Source of the DNA: Niallia circulans
GTDB taxonomy: Bacteria; Bacillota; Bacilli; Bacillales; Cytobacillaceae
Assembly: GCF_007273535.1 (NCBI RefSeq)
Contig: NZ_RIBP01000004.1
Location: forward strand, 248,001-312,000
Length of the DNA: 64,000 nucleotides
Direction of reading: 5' to 3'
Below, one piece after another: positions 54,911 through 63,039 of this stretch; positions within the stretch are counted from its first letter, which is position 1, and the number at the start of each line of letters is the position of its first letter. A model generated the notes under the pieces. That model made no database searches. It worked only from the letters and a program-made list of their open reading frames with translations, and was not told the origin of the DNA. The translations under genes and the position numbers were made by a program.

Positions 54911-54939
54911 TTGAAAGGACCTTGCAAATATTGTACTAT
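54911..54939 (+). promoter_or_regulatory. Probable promoter of yhjD
   Basis: TTGAAA (54911-54916), 17-bp spacer, TACTAT (54934-54939), about 50 bp before the yhjD start. Confidence 0.6.
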
Positions 54940-54987
54940 TTGAGTAGAACGTTTGTTCTTATTATGATTACAAGGAGAAGATTGATT

Positions 54988-55350
54988 ATGACACGCATTC
55001 CGGAAAAGGATAGATATATCATGGAGCAAGCCATTTATCTGCCCATGCTGTTAACCGTTCTAAACCGCGATCTCCTTACAATCAAAAAGAGCAATTTCAA
55101 GCTAAAGCAGCCTTATATTGATCTAGTGGAGCTAACAATGAAAACAATACATACGGAGCTGCGAAAAACTAAGGAATATATGCAAAAGCATAAGATGAAG
55201 GTAGAAGAGATAAAAAGAGATGAAGCCTTTACCATGTATTTATTCTTATATAATGGCTATGAAGAGTATCATAATTATTTCAACCCAAGACTTCGCAATA
55301 GGGTACAAGAGCTTTTGGAATACTATTTATATAGACGTCATACCGGCTAA
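54988..55350 (+). CDS. yhjD: YhjD-like protein of unknown function
   Basis: 120 aa, mostly helical and charged: MTRIPEKDRYIMEQAIYLPMLLTVL, LKQPYIDLVELTMKTIHTELR, and a Tyr-rich end (YNGYEEYHNYFNPRLRNRVQELLEYYLY). It resembles B. subtilis YhjD in length and place near yhjE/comK. No membrane segment, no known domain. ATG at 54988 follows AAGGAGAAG; the frame upstream to 54922 overlaps the promoter and is not coding. Convergent with comK. Confidence 0.75.
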   Translation: MTRIPEKDRYIMEQAIYLPMLLTVLNRDLLTIKKSNFKLKQPYIDLVELTMKTIHTELRKTKEYMQKHKMKVEEIKRDEAFTMYLFLYNGYEEYHNYFNPRLRNRVQELLEYYLYRRHTG

Positions 55351-55370
55351 AAAAGCTTGTCCTATTGAGT

Positions 55371-55868
55371 TTACAGCGGCTTTTCGCTGTCTTCCTGATT
55401 ATGGCGTATTTTTGTCTGCAGCAAATTTGTTCTTAATATTTGGTTGTTAAAAGTATGAAAGGAAACGTTAATGGATATTTTCCGATTATTTCGGAATATG
55501 ACAGTCGTTTTTCCCCCTGCCTCTATTATTCTGTCAGAAATATGATGAAGAAAAAACCACATGCAGGCATGGCTTGAAGGTGAGTGGGTGGGAAATGCGT
55601 ATATGGTGCTCTTGGAATCAATTGAAATTGGCAGCTTATGCTTATAATTCATGAGCACTCTCGTTCCTTTTCGTTTCCCATCATATGTGCACCCGAAATA
55701 CTCACAGCTTCGCTTAATAATTTTGCTTGGAGATAATTTGCACATATAAACGTTCGCTCCTTCATATATTTTGGAGTAAACTTCACCATTCTTTTGTAAC
55801 TCAGGCAGGATTGCTAGCGTATGATAATTCACTTCATATAAATCAAGATTGTTCTTTTTTTCAGACAT
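55371..55868 (-). CDS. comK: Competence transcription factor ComK
   Basis: 165 aa. YEVNYHTLAILPELQKNGEVYSKI, SKIIKRSCEYFGCTYDGKRKGT, FPTHSPSSHACMWF and ISVSFHTFNNQILRTNLLQTK-type segments align by eye with B. subtilis ComK (192 aa) along its whole DNA-binding core. ComK activates the DNA-uptake genes and its own promoter by binding AT boxes. This protein stops some 25-30 residues before the B. subtilis end, soon after the IRHNQED segment; other bacilli have such shorter ComKs. No frameshift is evident. RBS AAAGGAG. Divergent from yhzC, as in B. subtilis. Confidence 0.88.
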   Translation of the reverse strand: MSEKKNNLDLYEVNYHTLAILPELQKNGEVYSKIYEGANVYMCKLSPSKIIKRSCEYFGCTYDGKRKGTRVLMNYKHKLPISIDSKSTIYAFPTHSPSSHACMWFFLHHISDRIIEAGGKTTVIFRNNRKISINVSFHTFNNQILRTNLLQTKIRHNQEDSEKPL

Positions 55869-56050
55869 TTTTATAACTCCTTTCTTTAAGTTAGATTGCT
55901 AAATGAATAACAGTATTGTCATACATAGCCTGCTGATAAAAATTGCTGTTCTCATAATAGCATGCTGTTTTTCAGATTTGTAAACAGATCGCAAATCGTC
56001 TTAAATATTTCAAAATTCCGCTCCGTTTTCTTAATTTTTAAATAATTTTA

Positions 56051-56079
56051 TTGATATTTTCATTTTTCTGCCATATAAT
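56051..56079 (+). promoter_or_regulatory. Sigma-A promoter of yhzC
   Basis: TTGATA (56051-56056), 17-bp spacer, TATAAT (56074-56079), 28 bp before the yhzC start. Confidence 0.72.
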
Positions 56080-56106
56080 ATTAAAAAGGCATCAGGGGTG
56101 AGTCTA

Positions 56107-56343
56107 ATGAATGAAAAGTCGTACACTGAGTTAACTAAGTTAAGTGCTATGAAGAAACAAAAAGCGCAAGAGACTTATGTGAAAGAACTTTACATTGACA
56201 TGCTGCTTGTTGAAATTCAATGGAATCTAGAAAAAGCAAGTTTAATGACTCAAATTGATCACGCCATTGACGAAAGAAATGAAGCTGAATTCATTCGGCT
56301 GAGCAAACAATATACACAATTATGTAAGCGCTTCGATAATTAA
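56107..56343 (+). CDS. yhzC: YhzC-like IDEAL-domain protein
   Basis: 78 aa, helical. The C-terminal part LMTQIDHAIDERNEAEFIRLSKQYTQL has the IDEAL-domain pattern (short helix pair found in small regulatory proteins of bacilli and at the end of other proteins). Start at 56107 chosen because AGGGGTGAG sits just upstream; a GTG nine bases earlier lies inside that site. Adjacent and divergent to comK, as in B. subtilis; whether it affects competence is unknown. Confidence 0.75.
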   Translation: MNEKSYTELTKLSAMKKQKAQETYVKELYIDMLLVEIQWNLEKASLMTQIDHAIDERNEAEFIRLSKQYTQLCKRFDN

Positions 56344-56351
56344 TTCTGAAG

Positions 56352-56390
56352 AAGGCGTCCATGGGAACATCCCATAGACTCCTTTTTTTT
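56352..56390 (+). terminator. Terminator of yhzC
   Basis: AAGGCGTCCATGGG-AACAT-CCCATAGACTCCTT, an imperfect stem followed by a T run. Confidence 0.78.
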
Positions 56391-56395
56391 GGGAG

Positions 56396-56428
56396 AAAAG
56401 GGCTAAGCTCTAACTTGAGCTTAGCCCT
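56396..56428 (-). terminator. Terminator of the M48 peptidase gene
   Basis: GGCTAAGCTC-AAGTTA-GAGCTTAGCC (10-bp perfect stem) then CTTTTCTCC on the minus strand, 11 bp past the stop. Confidence 0.85.
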
Positions 56429-56438
56429 CTTCCGTCTT

Positions 56439-57716
56439 TTAATTTTGTCCGTTTTTCATTAAAATGCTTTTTTCTTCAAGGTCAGATATTCTTTCGAGCA
56501 TAGTGGGATGACTATAGCGAAATACTTTCACAAGTAATGGTGGATTTACCTCACTGAGCCCTGTTTTAGCAAGCTTTTGGAAGGTAGTAATCCCTGCTTC
56601 TGGATCACTCGTCAATTGGACCGCATAATTATCGGCCCGTTTCTCCTCATACCTCGAAACAATATTAGTTAGCGGATTTACTGCAAACAGCAACATGGAG
56701 ATTAACAGCAGAATTAATGGAAATGATTGATAATCCTCCACTCTTGAAATTTTAAGAGCATCCCCCCATTTACTGACTACCACATGCATCAGCTTATAGA
56801 TAAAATACAAACCGAAAAACGACAGCACAAGCGAAAGAGCAATTCCAAAGTAAATATGCTTTTCAACATAATGCGCCATTTCATGAGCCATAACAAATAA
56901 TATCTCATTATCCTTAAGCTCTTTTGTGGTCGTGTCCCAAAGGACGATTCTTGAATTGGAGCCTATCCCTGTTACATAGGCATTTAAAGCATTTGTCTTA
57001 TCTGACATATTCACCTCAAACACATGTGCAGCTGGTATGTTTGATTCTTTTGCCAATGCAAGAATTTTCTCCTCTAACTGCTTATCACTTAAGGCAGTAA
57101 AGTTGTTATACAGCGGGTCAATGATAACAGGCTGAATAAATGTCAAAAACAAAGTGAACGGAACAGAAAGCAGCCAAGCGTAAAGCCACCAGCGCTTTTT
57201 ACTCTTGTTCATCAGCCAATACAAAACGATAAAAATCACAAACATCATTACATAGTTCACCCAGAAATCGATCAATTCATCCTTCATCCAGGAAGGAAAG
57301 CTCTGTGTAGAAATATGATAATCCGTTGATACCTTGTGACCGATATAGCTTAAGGGAAAAGTTGCTATATATGCTATAATGTTTAGCCAAAAAAGATAAA
57401 TCGCCTTTTGGATGGCTTTATATTTACCTGTTTCCTCCCCCCATTTTCGAAATGCTTTTGATAAACCGAACAGCAGGATAAACAAATAGATTAACCATTC
57501 CAAAGGGGTCGATATAAAAAACATAAAGTTTTTTAGTTTAGAATATTCATCACTTAAAGCAAGCTCTCTGCTGTTCAAAAAAGTAGCTGGATCTGCACTT
57601 GATCCTTGAAATTCAAAGGGGAGCTTCGAGTCCGCAAAATAAAACAAGTACCAATAAAAAAATAAGCCGTACACGATGAATAATAATACTGAGTAAAAAC
57701 CTAATTTCCTTGCCAT
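56439..57716 (-). CDS. yhfN: M48 (Ste24-type) membrane metallopeptidase YhfN
   Basis: 425 aa CAAX-protease-1-like zinc peptidase. Seven or so helices; the metal site is HEMAH (His278, Glu279, His282) in LFVMAHEMAHYVEKH, with the downstream EEKRADNYAVQL acidic ligand (ENxAD-like). Cuts membrane or misfolded proteins at the membrane; substrate unknown. ATG at 57716 follows AAGGAGGGGCATA; the frame upstream to 57773 is excluded. Downstream of lplJ, with the lplJ terminator between. Confidence 0.87.
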   Translation of the reverse strand: MARKLGFYSVLLFIVYGLFFYWYLFYFADSKLPFEFQGSSADPATFLNSRELALSDEYSKLKNFMFFISTPLEWLIYLFILLFGLSKAFRKWGEETGKYKAIQKAIYLFWLNIIAYIATFPLSYIGHKVSTDYHISTQSFPSWMKDELIDFWVNYVMMFVIFIVLYWLMNKSKKRWWLYAWLLSVPFTLFLTFIQPVIIDPLYNNFTALSDKQLEEKILALAKESNIPAAHVFEVNMSDKTNALNAYVTGIGSNSRIVLWDTTTKELKDNEILFVMAHEMAHYVEKHIYFGIALSLVLSFFGLYFIYKLMHVVVSKWGDALKISRVEDYQSFPLILLLISMLLFAVNPLTNIVSRYEEKRADNYAVQLTSDPEAGITTFQKLAKTGLSEVNPPLLVKVFRYSHPTMLERISDLEEKSILMKNGQN

Positions 57717-57802
57717 TATGCCCCTCCTTGCCTTGTACAACCTTATACTATTAATAAGACTAAGTAGCGACATTTAGAACAAGAAGTTTTTGCAGCATCA
57801 TT

Positions 57803-57836
57803 AAAAAAAAGTACCGGGAAGTGCCCCCAGTACTTT
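57803..57836 (-). terminator. Terminator of lplJ
   Basis: AAAGTACTGGGGGC-ACT-TCCCGGTACTTT stem (one mismatch) with trailing TTTTT on the minus strand. Confidence 0.88.
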
Positions 57837-57845
57837 CTTTGCCAT

Positions 57846-58835
57846 TTAATATATTAAGTGGATAAAATCTTCCTTGGTGATATTACCAAAATAATGCTTA
57901 ATTGCTGTTTCCTCAAGCGCTTTTTCAAGTTCATTTCTGTCATATCGCAAGCCAGTCAATTTATTCTCGATGTCGGATACATCACCAACCCCAAAGAAGT
58001 CACCGTATATTTTACAATTTTTGATAATACCTTTTACCACATCAAAACGAACGTCAATTTGTCCAACAGGGAAACGATGGGAATGCTGAAGATTAAATTT
58101 TGGTGATTTACCATAGTTCCAATCCCAGTTTTGATATCGTTCTTTAGAAATGGCATGGATGTTTTCCCAATCCTGCTCTGTCAAAACATACTCTTGAATG
58201 TTTTCTTCTCCCTCAAACAAGTAGTTCAAAATTAGACTCTTGAATTCTTCGATACTAATTTGTCCCTTTAAGAATTCAGAAATATTGGCAACCCTGCTTC
58301 TAACAGACTTGATTCCTTTAGATTCAATTTTATCTTTTCTAACCTTTAACGCAGACACAATATGGTCCATTTCAGAATCAAACAAAAGGGTGCCATGGCT
58401 GAACATTCTTCCTTTTGTGGAGAATTGAGCATTACCCGAAATCTTTTTGCCTTCTGCTAATAAGTCGTTACGGCCGCTCAATTCTGCATTCACACCCATG
58501 CTCTGCAATGCCTTCACAACAGGCTCTGTAAATTTACGGAAGTTATGAAAACTGTCACCGTCATCCTTTGTTATGAAGCTGAAGTTCAAATTGCCTTTAT
58601 CATGATAAACTGCACCGCCGCCAGAAAGCCTTCTAACTACATGTATCCCGTTTGATTCGACATAATCTGTGTTAATTTCCTCGATTGTGTTCTGGTTTTT
58701 ACCGATGATGATAGATGGTTCATTTATATAAAACAATAGGTATGTCTCATTGATATCAAGATTTTTAAGCGCATATTCTTCAATAGCCAAGTTGATGCGC
58801 GGATCTGTGATGCCTTTATTATCAATAAAAAGCAT
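57846..58835 (-). CDS. lplJ: Lipoate-protein ligase LplJ
   Basis: 329 aa. Activates free lipoate with ATP and joins it to E2/GcvH proteins. BPL/LplA catalytic domain: IIIGKNQNTIEEIN, VVRRLSGGGAVYHDKGNLNFSFI, GRNDLLAEGKKISGNAQF and HGTLLFDSEMD, followed by the C-terminal accessory domain (about 245-329). Full length matches B. subtilis LplJ (331 aa). Monocistronic with an AT-rich upstream gap of about 200 bp. Confidence 0.93.
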   Translation of the reverse strand: MLFIDNKGITDPRINLAIEEYALKNLDINETYLLFYINEPSIIIGKNQNTIEEINTDYVESNGIHVVRRLSGGGAVYHDKGNLNFSFITKDDGDSFHNFRKFTEPVVKALQSMGVNAELSGRNDLLAEGKKISGNAQFSTKGRMFSHGTLLFDSEMDHIVSALKVRKDKIESKGIKSVRSRVANISEFLKGQISIEEFKSLILNYLFEGEENIQEYVLTEQDWENIHAISKERYQNWDWNYGKSPKFNLQHSHRFPVGQIDVRFDVVKGIIKNCKIYGDFFGVGDVSDIENKLTGLRYDRNELEKALEETAIKHYFGNITKEDFIHLIY

Positions 58836-59001
58836 ATGTACACCCCTCTTTTCATTCTTCTGATTAAATATATCATAACTTCTAATAAAAGAATATTTAG
58901 TCCTTATATACTATAACTAAAATTCGTCGAATTAGCACTTTTTTTGTCCCTTTTTTTGTTATTAAAATCAGTAAATTTGTAGATTTAAGTATATTTAAAA
59001 G

Positions 59002-59027
59002 AAAAAGGTCGGGCTTTTCACCCGACC
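59002..59027 (-). terminator. Terminator of yhgE
   Basis: GGTCGGG-TGAAAAG-CCCGACC then TTTTTCTTTT on the minus strand, 8 bp past the stop. Confidence 0.9.
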
Positions 59028-59034
59028 ATATCCT

Positions 59035-61242
59035 TTATTCTGCTGCCGCTTCTGTAAACTGACGTCTATAAGCAAATGTGAAATAGATAATTGTTCCTGA
59101 AATAAAGAAGAGTGGATACAATGCTAGAATCCCGGCATTATGCCACATAAACGTAAAGTCTCCCGTTGAAATGACAGATCTCAATCCTGCAACAGAATAT
59201 GACATTGGCAGGAGCGCATGAACATGCTGCATGAAATCAGGAATTAACTCCAATGGGAATGTTCCGCCACTTGTTGTCAGCTGGAATATCAACAGAATAA
59301 CAACGATAAAACGGCCTGGATTTCCTAAAATTGTAACAAAGAACTGAATGATCGAAAAGAATACGAGACTCGCAATGATTGTAAATAGAATAAATAACGG
59401 AATGCTTTGCACTTCCATTCCCAACACTACAATCAATACAAATGATGCTACTAATGCCTGTAGAATTCCGACACCTGCGAGAATAACTGATTTACTCACA
59501 AACCAGCGCAGACCGTTTTTAGGCACTCCTTCTGGTTCATTGAAAGAGAATACAATAGAGAGCATTAATGCACCGACAAACAGTCCTAAAGAGATGAAAT
59601 AAGGTGCTAAGCCAGTTCCATAGTTCGGCACTTCTGATACTTTCTCATCTGAAACAGTAATTGGTGCTGCCATCATATCATACGTTTTGTCGTCAGAATG
59701 GATTGAGCTGGCATCATTTGCACCATCTGCAAGCTTTTCTGACAGTTCTTTGCTGCCATCAGATAATGTTGATGTTCCATCAGCAAGATCCTTCGATCCA
59801 GCTTCCAGCTTAACAGTACCGTCTGATAACGCTGCTGAACCTGTAGACAATTGGTTCATGCCTGATAACAGTGAATTCATTCCTGTTACAAGCTCGTTTG
59901 AACCACTTGCAGCTTTAGCAAACTCTGTTTCATATTTACTCATTCCAGCAATAAATTGCTCTTGCCCTGCAACCTGCTGCTTAGAGCCTGCCTCCAGTTT
60001 TGCACTGCCATCTGCAAGCTGTTGAGCTCCTGTTTGAAGCTGCTTAGAGCCTGCACTTAAATCTGACAAACCAGCAGATAAACTTTGGCCTCCTTGTGCC
60101 AATTGATCTGCCCCTTGTTGCAGTGCTTGTGTGTTTGTCGCAATATTGCCACTGCCATCTACCAGACTTTGAAGTGCTGCCTCTAGTTCCTGCTTCTTAT
60201 CATCAGGCAGTCCCTCAAGCATTGGGAGGATTGAATTAACTGTTGCTTGAACTTGCTTAGCACCAGCATTCAGCTGTGATGCTCCATCAGCCAACGCTTT
60301 TGAATTGCTGCTCCATTCTTGAAGTCCTGCTGTCAGTGTATCGGAACCAGCCTGTAATTTGTCTGTTCCGTTTACCAATGCAGGGATGCCGCCCTCAAGC
60401 TTTTCCGCTCCTTCTTTCGCAGAGGTAATGCCAGCTAATATGGATGAATCGCCCTCTTTCAGCTGTGATGCAGCACTTGCAAGATCCTTCTGACCATCTT
60501 GAAGCTGTCCTAGTCCGCTTGAAAGACTTTCTGCACCTGTTAATACCTCTTTCGCACCAGAATTAGCAGCATTCACTCCATCTGTAAATTCAACTGATTT
60601 CCCAGCAAGTGTTTTCAAGTTTTTGTAAACCTCTTGTGAGCCTTCGTTCACTTTGTCTGTTCCATCGCTAAGATCCTTTGCCCCAGTACTTGCATCTTCC
60701 AGTCCTGATGCCATTTCACTTATATTTTCAAACACAGACTTCGCATATGTTTCTGTTACTTCCTTACCAACACCCTCTTTAATTTTTTCAACGGCAGAAT
60801 TGCCAATTTGAGAAGAAATAAAGTTAAACCCAGGATTAGATACATATTTTAAATCCAATTTTTTCGGATTATCATCAAGTAGGGTTGTCGCGTTTTCAGA
60901 AAAATCCTTTGGAATCTCAATCAACATATAATACTTTTGATTTTCTAAATCCCTATAGCCTGCTTCCTTATCAACAAATTGGAAGTCAAAATCCTTGCTC
61001 TCTTTCAAATTTTCGACTAAGTCTTTGCCGACCTCCAGCTTGTCACCATTCATTTCTGCACCACTGTCCTCATTCACGACAGCAACAGGCAGCTTTTCCA
61101 AATGTCCATAGGGATCCCAAAACGCCCAAAGGTAAATTCCTGCATATAATATCGGAATAAATATAATTGCCAGGATGGAAATGAGCTTCATCCTATTTTT
61201 AAATATGGACGCAAGCTCTGCTTTCAATAAATTTTGTTTCAT
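59035..61242 (-). CDS. yhgE: YhgE/Pip-family membrane protein
   Basis: 735 aa. N-terminal helix (LISILAIIFIPILYAGIYLWAF), PVAVVNEDSGA, then about 350 residues of extracellular helical repeats of the type xxLxxGxxxLxxG (TDGVNAANSGAKEVLTGAESL ... ELSEKLADG), then five C-terminal helices (PYFISLGLFVGALMLSIVFSF; VILAGVGILQALVASFVLI; FIVVILLIFQLTTSGGTFPLEL). The family includes the lactococcal phage-infection protein and type VII-related EsaA/YueB; here probably an ABC-2-like transporter or surface protein. ATG at 61242 follows CGGAGTGG. Adjacent to its likely repressor yhgD with operators on both promoters. Confidence 0.85.
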   Translation of the reverse strand: MKQNLLKAELASIFKNRMKLISILAIIFIPILYAGIYLWAFWDPYGHLEKLPVAVVNEDSGAEMNGDKLEVGKDLVENLKESKDFDFQFVDKEAGYRDLENQKYYMLIEIPKDFSENATTLLDDNPKKLDLKYVSNPGFNFISSQIGNSAVEKIKEGVGKEVTETYAKSVFENISEMASGLEDASTGAKDLSDGTDKVNEGSQEVYKNLKTLAGKSVEFTDGVNAANSGAKEVLTGAESLSSGLGQLQDGQKDLASAASQLKEGDSSILAGITSAKEGAEKLEGGIPALVNGTDKLQAGSDTLTAGLQEWSSNSKALADGASQLNAGAKQVQATVNSILPMLEGLPDDKKQELEAALQSLVDGSGNIATNTQALQQGADQLAQGGQSLSAGLSDLSAGSKQLQTGAQQLADGSAKLEAGSKQQVAGQEQFIAGMSKYETEFAKAASGSNELVTGMNSLLSGMNQLSTGSAALSDGTVKLEAGSKDLADGTSTLSDGSKELSEKLADGANDASSIHSDDKTYDMMAAPITVSDEKVSEVPNYGTGLAPYFISLGLFVGALMLSIVFSFNEPEGVPKNGLRWFVSKSVILAGVGILQALVASFVLIVVLGMEVQSIPLFILFTIIASLVFFSIIQFFVTILGNPGRFIVVILLIFQLTTSGGTFPLELIPDFMQHVHALLPMSYSVAGLRSVISTGDFTFMWHNAGILALYPLFFISGTIIYFTFAYRRQFTEAAAE

Positions 61243-61261
61243 AATATCCACTCCGTTTTAC

Positions 61262-61284
61262 TGACCAATTTATTCATTTGGTCA
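61262..61284. promoter_or_regulatory. YhgD operator 1 (yhgE leader)
   Basis: TGACCAA-9 bp-TTGGTCA palindrome, 20 bp before the yhgE start. It matches the site upstream of yhgD in 20 of 23 positions when aligned in opposite orientation, so both are probably bound by the TetR-type regulator encoded between them. Confidence 0.75.
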
Positions 61285-61306
61285 TTTTTATTCCTAAAAA
61301 AGAGGA

Positions 61307-61885
61307 CTATCTTATAGACAATCCCTCTAATAAGGATCTTTCAACCGTTAAGGCTATTTCCTCTGCCTGAAGAGGAGGATGATTTTTCTCCCAATCAAAA
61401 ATCAATGAAATATACAGCTTAAAGATAATAAATGAAGTCAATTCAGGATCACATTGCTTTATTTCACCTTTATTAATTGCTTCCTGCACATGCCCCTTCA
61501 TATAGTTAAGTATCGCATTCTCAAGTCGATTTATAACTTCCTTCACTTCCAATGTTCCCATTTCCTTCTGCTCTTCAAACAACTTTATTGTGAGCTGATG
61601 CTCTTTTCTGTATTCAAGCATCCTCATAATGGTGCGGTGCACATTGTCCATAAAGGTTGAATTAGGATCAAAGGAGGCATCTGCCTCTATCTTCATTTCC
61701 ATAATAAGCCCTGTTATAATCTCATCAAAAAGCTGCTCCTTGTTTTTAAAGAACGTATAGATTGTTCCCTTCCCAACATTTGCTATCTTAGCTACCTGAT
61801 CCATTGTCGTCGCTTTATACCCAAACATGGAAAAGGATTTTGACGCAGCCTCCAAGATAAGCTTCTTACGATCAACAGCCAACAC
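61307..61885 (-). CDS. yhgD: TetR-family regulator YhgD
   Basis: 192 aa. N-terminal TetR HTH: KLILEAASKSFSMFGYKATTMDQVAKIANVGKGTIYTFFKNKEQLFDEI; C-terminal helical ligand domain (residues about 70-192, SLIFDWEKNHPPLQAEEIAL). GTG start at 61885 with GAGGTG upstream (a TTG follows directly). Placed before yhgE as in B. subtilis; two TGACCAA palindromes flank it, one in its own upstream region and one in front of yhgE, which implies autoregulation and repression of yhgE, relieved by an unknown ligand. Confidence 0.87.
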   Translation of the reverse strand: MLAVDRKKLILEAASKSFSMFGYKATTMDQVAKIANVGKGTIYTFFKNKEQLFDEIITGLIMEMKIEADASFDPNSTFMDNVHRTIMRMLEYRKEHQLTIKLFEEQKEMGTLEVKEVINRLENAILNYMKGHVQEAINKGEIKQCDPELTSFIIFKLYISLIFDWEKNHPPLQAEEIALTVERSLLEGLSIR

Positions 61886-61955
61886 TCTTCACCTCGTATC
61901 ATAGGCTTTTAAAATAAGCAGATTATTAGTATTTAATCATCCAGCTACTTAAAAA

Positions 61956-61978
61956 TGACCAAATGAGGAATTTGGTCA
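61956..61978. promoter_or_regulatory. YhgD operator 2 (upstream of yhgD)
   Basis: TGACCAAAT-GAGGA-ATTTGGTCA-type palindrome (8-bp perfect arms), about 70 bp before the yhgD start and overlapping a possible -35 (TTGGTC on the minus strand). Same sequence class as operator 1. Confidence 0.75.
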
Positions 61979-62021
61979 TAAAGTTCAAATATGAATATAA
62001 CATATGGACAAAACTAGTGCA

Positions 62022-62060
62022 ATAGAAAGCAGCTCACGTTTTTAACAAACGCAGCTGCTC
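62022..62060 (-). terminator. Terminator of hemEH
   Basis: Minus strand AGCAGCTGCGTTT-GTTAA-AAACGTGAGCTGCT, long stem with one mismatch, followed by TTCTATT. Starts just past the hemH stop and separates the haem genes from yhgD. Confidence 0.75.
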
Positions 62061-62071
62061 CAAAAACTAAC

Positions 62072-63013
62072 TTATTTAGAGTGAACAGACAAGCCTTCCA
62101 ATACCACTGTTGCCAGTGCATCAATAAATTCAGGCTGCGCGTTCGGCATTTCTGGTCTGTAGTAAGCAGCACCGACCTCTTTTGTAACAACAAGACATTC
62201 ATAGTCATTGTCAAAAAGCACTTCTAGATGGTCTGCCACGAAACCAACAGGTGTGTAAACGAATGCTTTATATCCATGCTTTTCATGTAGCTCTCTTGTC
62301 AGGTCCTGAACATCTGGTCCAAGCCATGGATCTGGTGTGTTACCAGCACTTTGCCAGCCAATGTAGTAATTAGTCACACCAGCAGCTTTTGCAATCATGT
62401 CAGCTGTTTCCTTCAATTGATCCGGATAAGGATCGCCATATTGAAGAATTTTTTCTGGCAAGCTGTGTGCTGAAACGATTAAAGCTGAATTGTTTCTTTC
62501 CTCTTCTGGCATATTACGGAAAGTTTCTTGCACCTTTTTAGTCCAATACGCAATGAATTTCGGCTCATTATACCAGCTTTCAATGCTGTGAATGGTTAAA
62601 CCGCCAAGCTCTTCTGCAGCTTGTTTTGCTCTGCCGTTGTATGATTTAATGCTGAATGTGGAGAAATGCGGTGCCAACACGATGCTGACCGCCTCTGTAA
62701 TTCCGTCAGCATGCATGCTTTTAACTGCATCCTCAACAAATGGCTCAATATGCTTTAAACCAATATACATTTTAAATTCAATATCCTCTTGGATAGAATT
62801 CAAGTGTGCTTCAAGACTTTCTGCTTGCTGTTGCGTAATTTTGGCAAGAGGAGAAATCCCTCCGATAGCTTCATAACGGCTTCGCAAGTCCTCAAGCATT
62901 TCATCTGTTGGTCTTCTTCCATGTCTAATATGTGTGTAATATCTTTCAATATCCTCTTCTTTATATGGAGTTCCGTAGGCCATAACCAATAGCCCCATCT
63001 TTTTTCTAGTCAT
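62072..63013 (-). CDS. hemH: Ferrochelatase (coproporphyrin III ferrochelatase)
   Basis: 313 aa. Inserts iron into coproporphyrin III (Firmicute pathway; also called CpfC). [26 protein letters not shown] start, catalytic His in [12 protein letters not shown], Glu in [14 protein letters not shown], and [15 protein letters not shown] end ([15 protein letters not shown]). The sequence is close to B. subtilis HemH throughout. Preceded by hemE with a 26-bp gap. In B. subtilis hemY follows; here it does not. Confidence 0.95.
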   Translation of the reverse strand: MTRKKMGLLVMAYGTPYKEEDIERYYTHIRHGRRPTDEMLEDLRSRYEAIGGISPLAKITQQQAESLEAHLNSIQEDIEFKMYIGLKHIEPFVEDAVKSMHADGITEAVSIVLAPHFSTFSIKSYNGRAKQAAEELGGLTIHSIESWYNEPKFIAYWTKKVQETFRNMPEEERNNSALIVSAHSLPEKILQYGDPYPDQLKETADMIAKAAGVTNYYIGWQSAGNTPDPWLGPDVQDLTRELHEKHGYKAFVYTPVGFVADHLEVLFDNDYECLVVTKEVGAAYYRPEMPNAQPEFIDALATVVLEGLSVHSK

Positions 63014-63039
63014 TCCTCTTCACTCTTTTCTGTATAGTA

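Noticed and set aside
55365..55395. Hairpin ACAGCG-GCTTTT-CGCTGT at the end of comK as a terminator
   Set aside because: Short 6-bp stem inside the coding end, with no T run on either strand.
59660..60700. Possible DNA tandem-repeat or CRISPR-like array
   Set aside because: The repeats are irregular and follow the protein heptad pattern of YhgE; no constant repeat with unique spacers.
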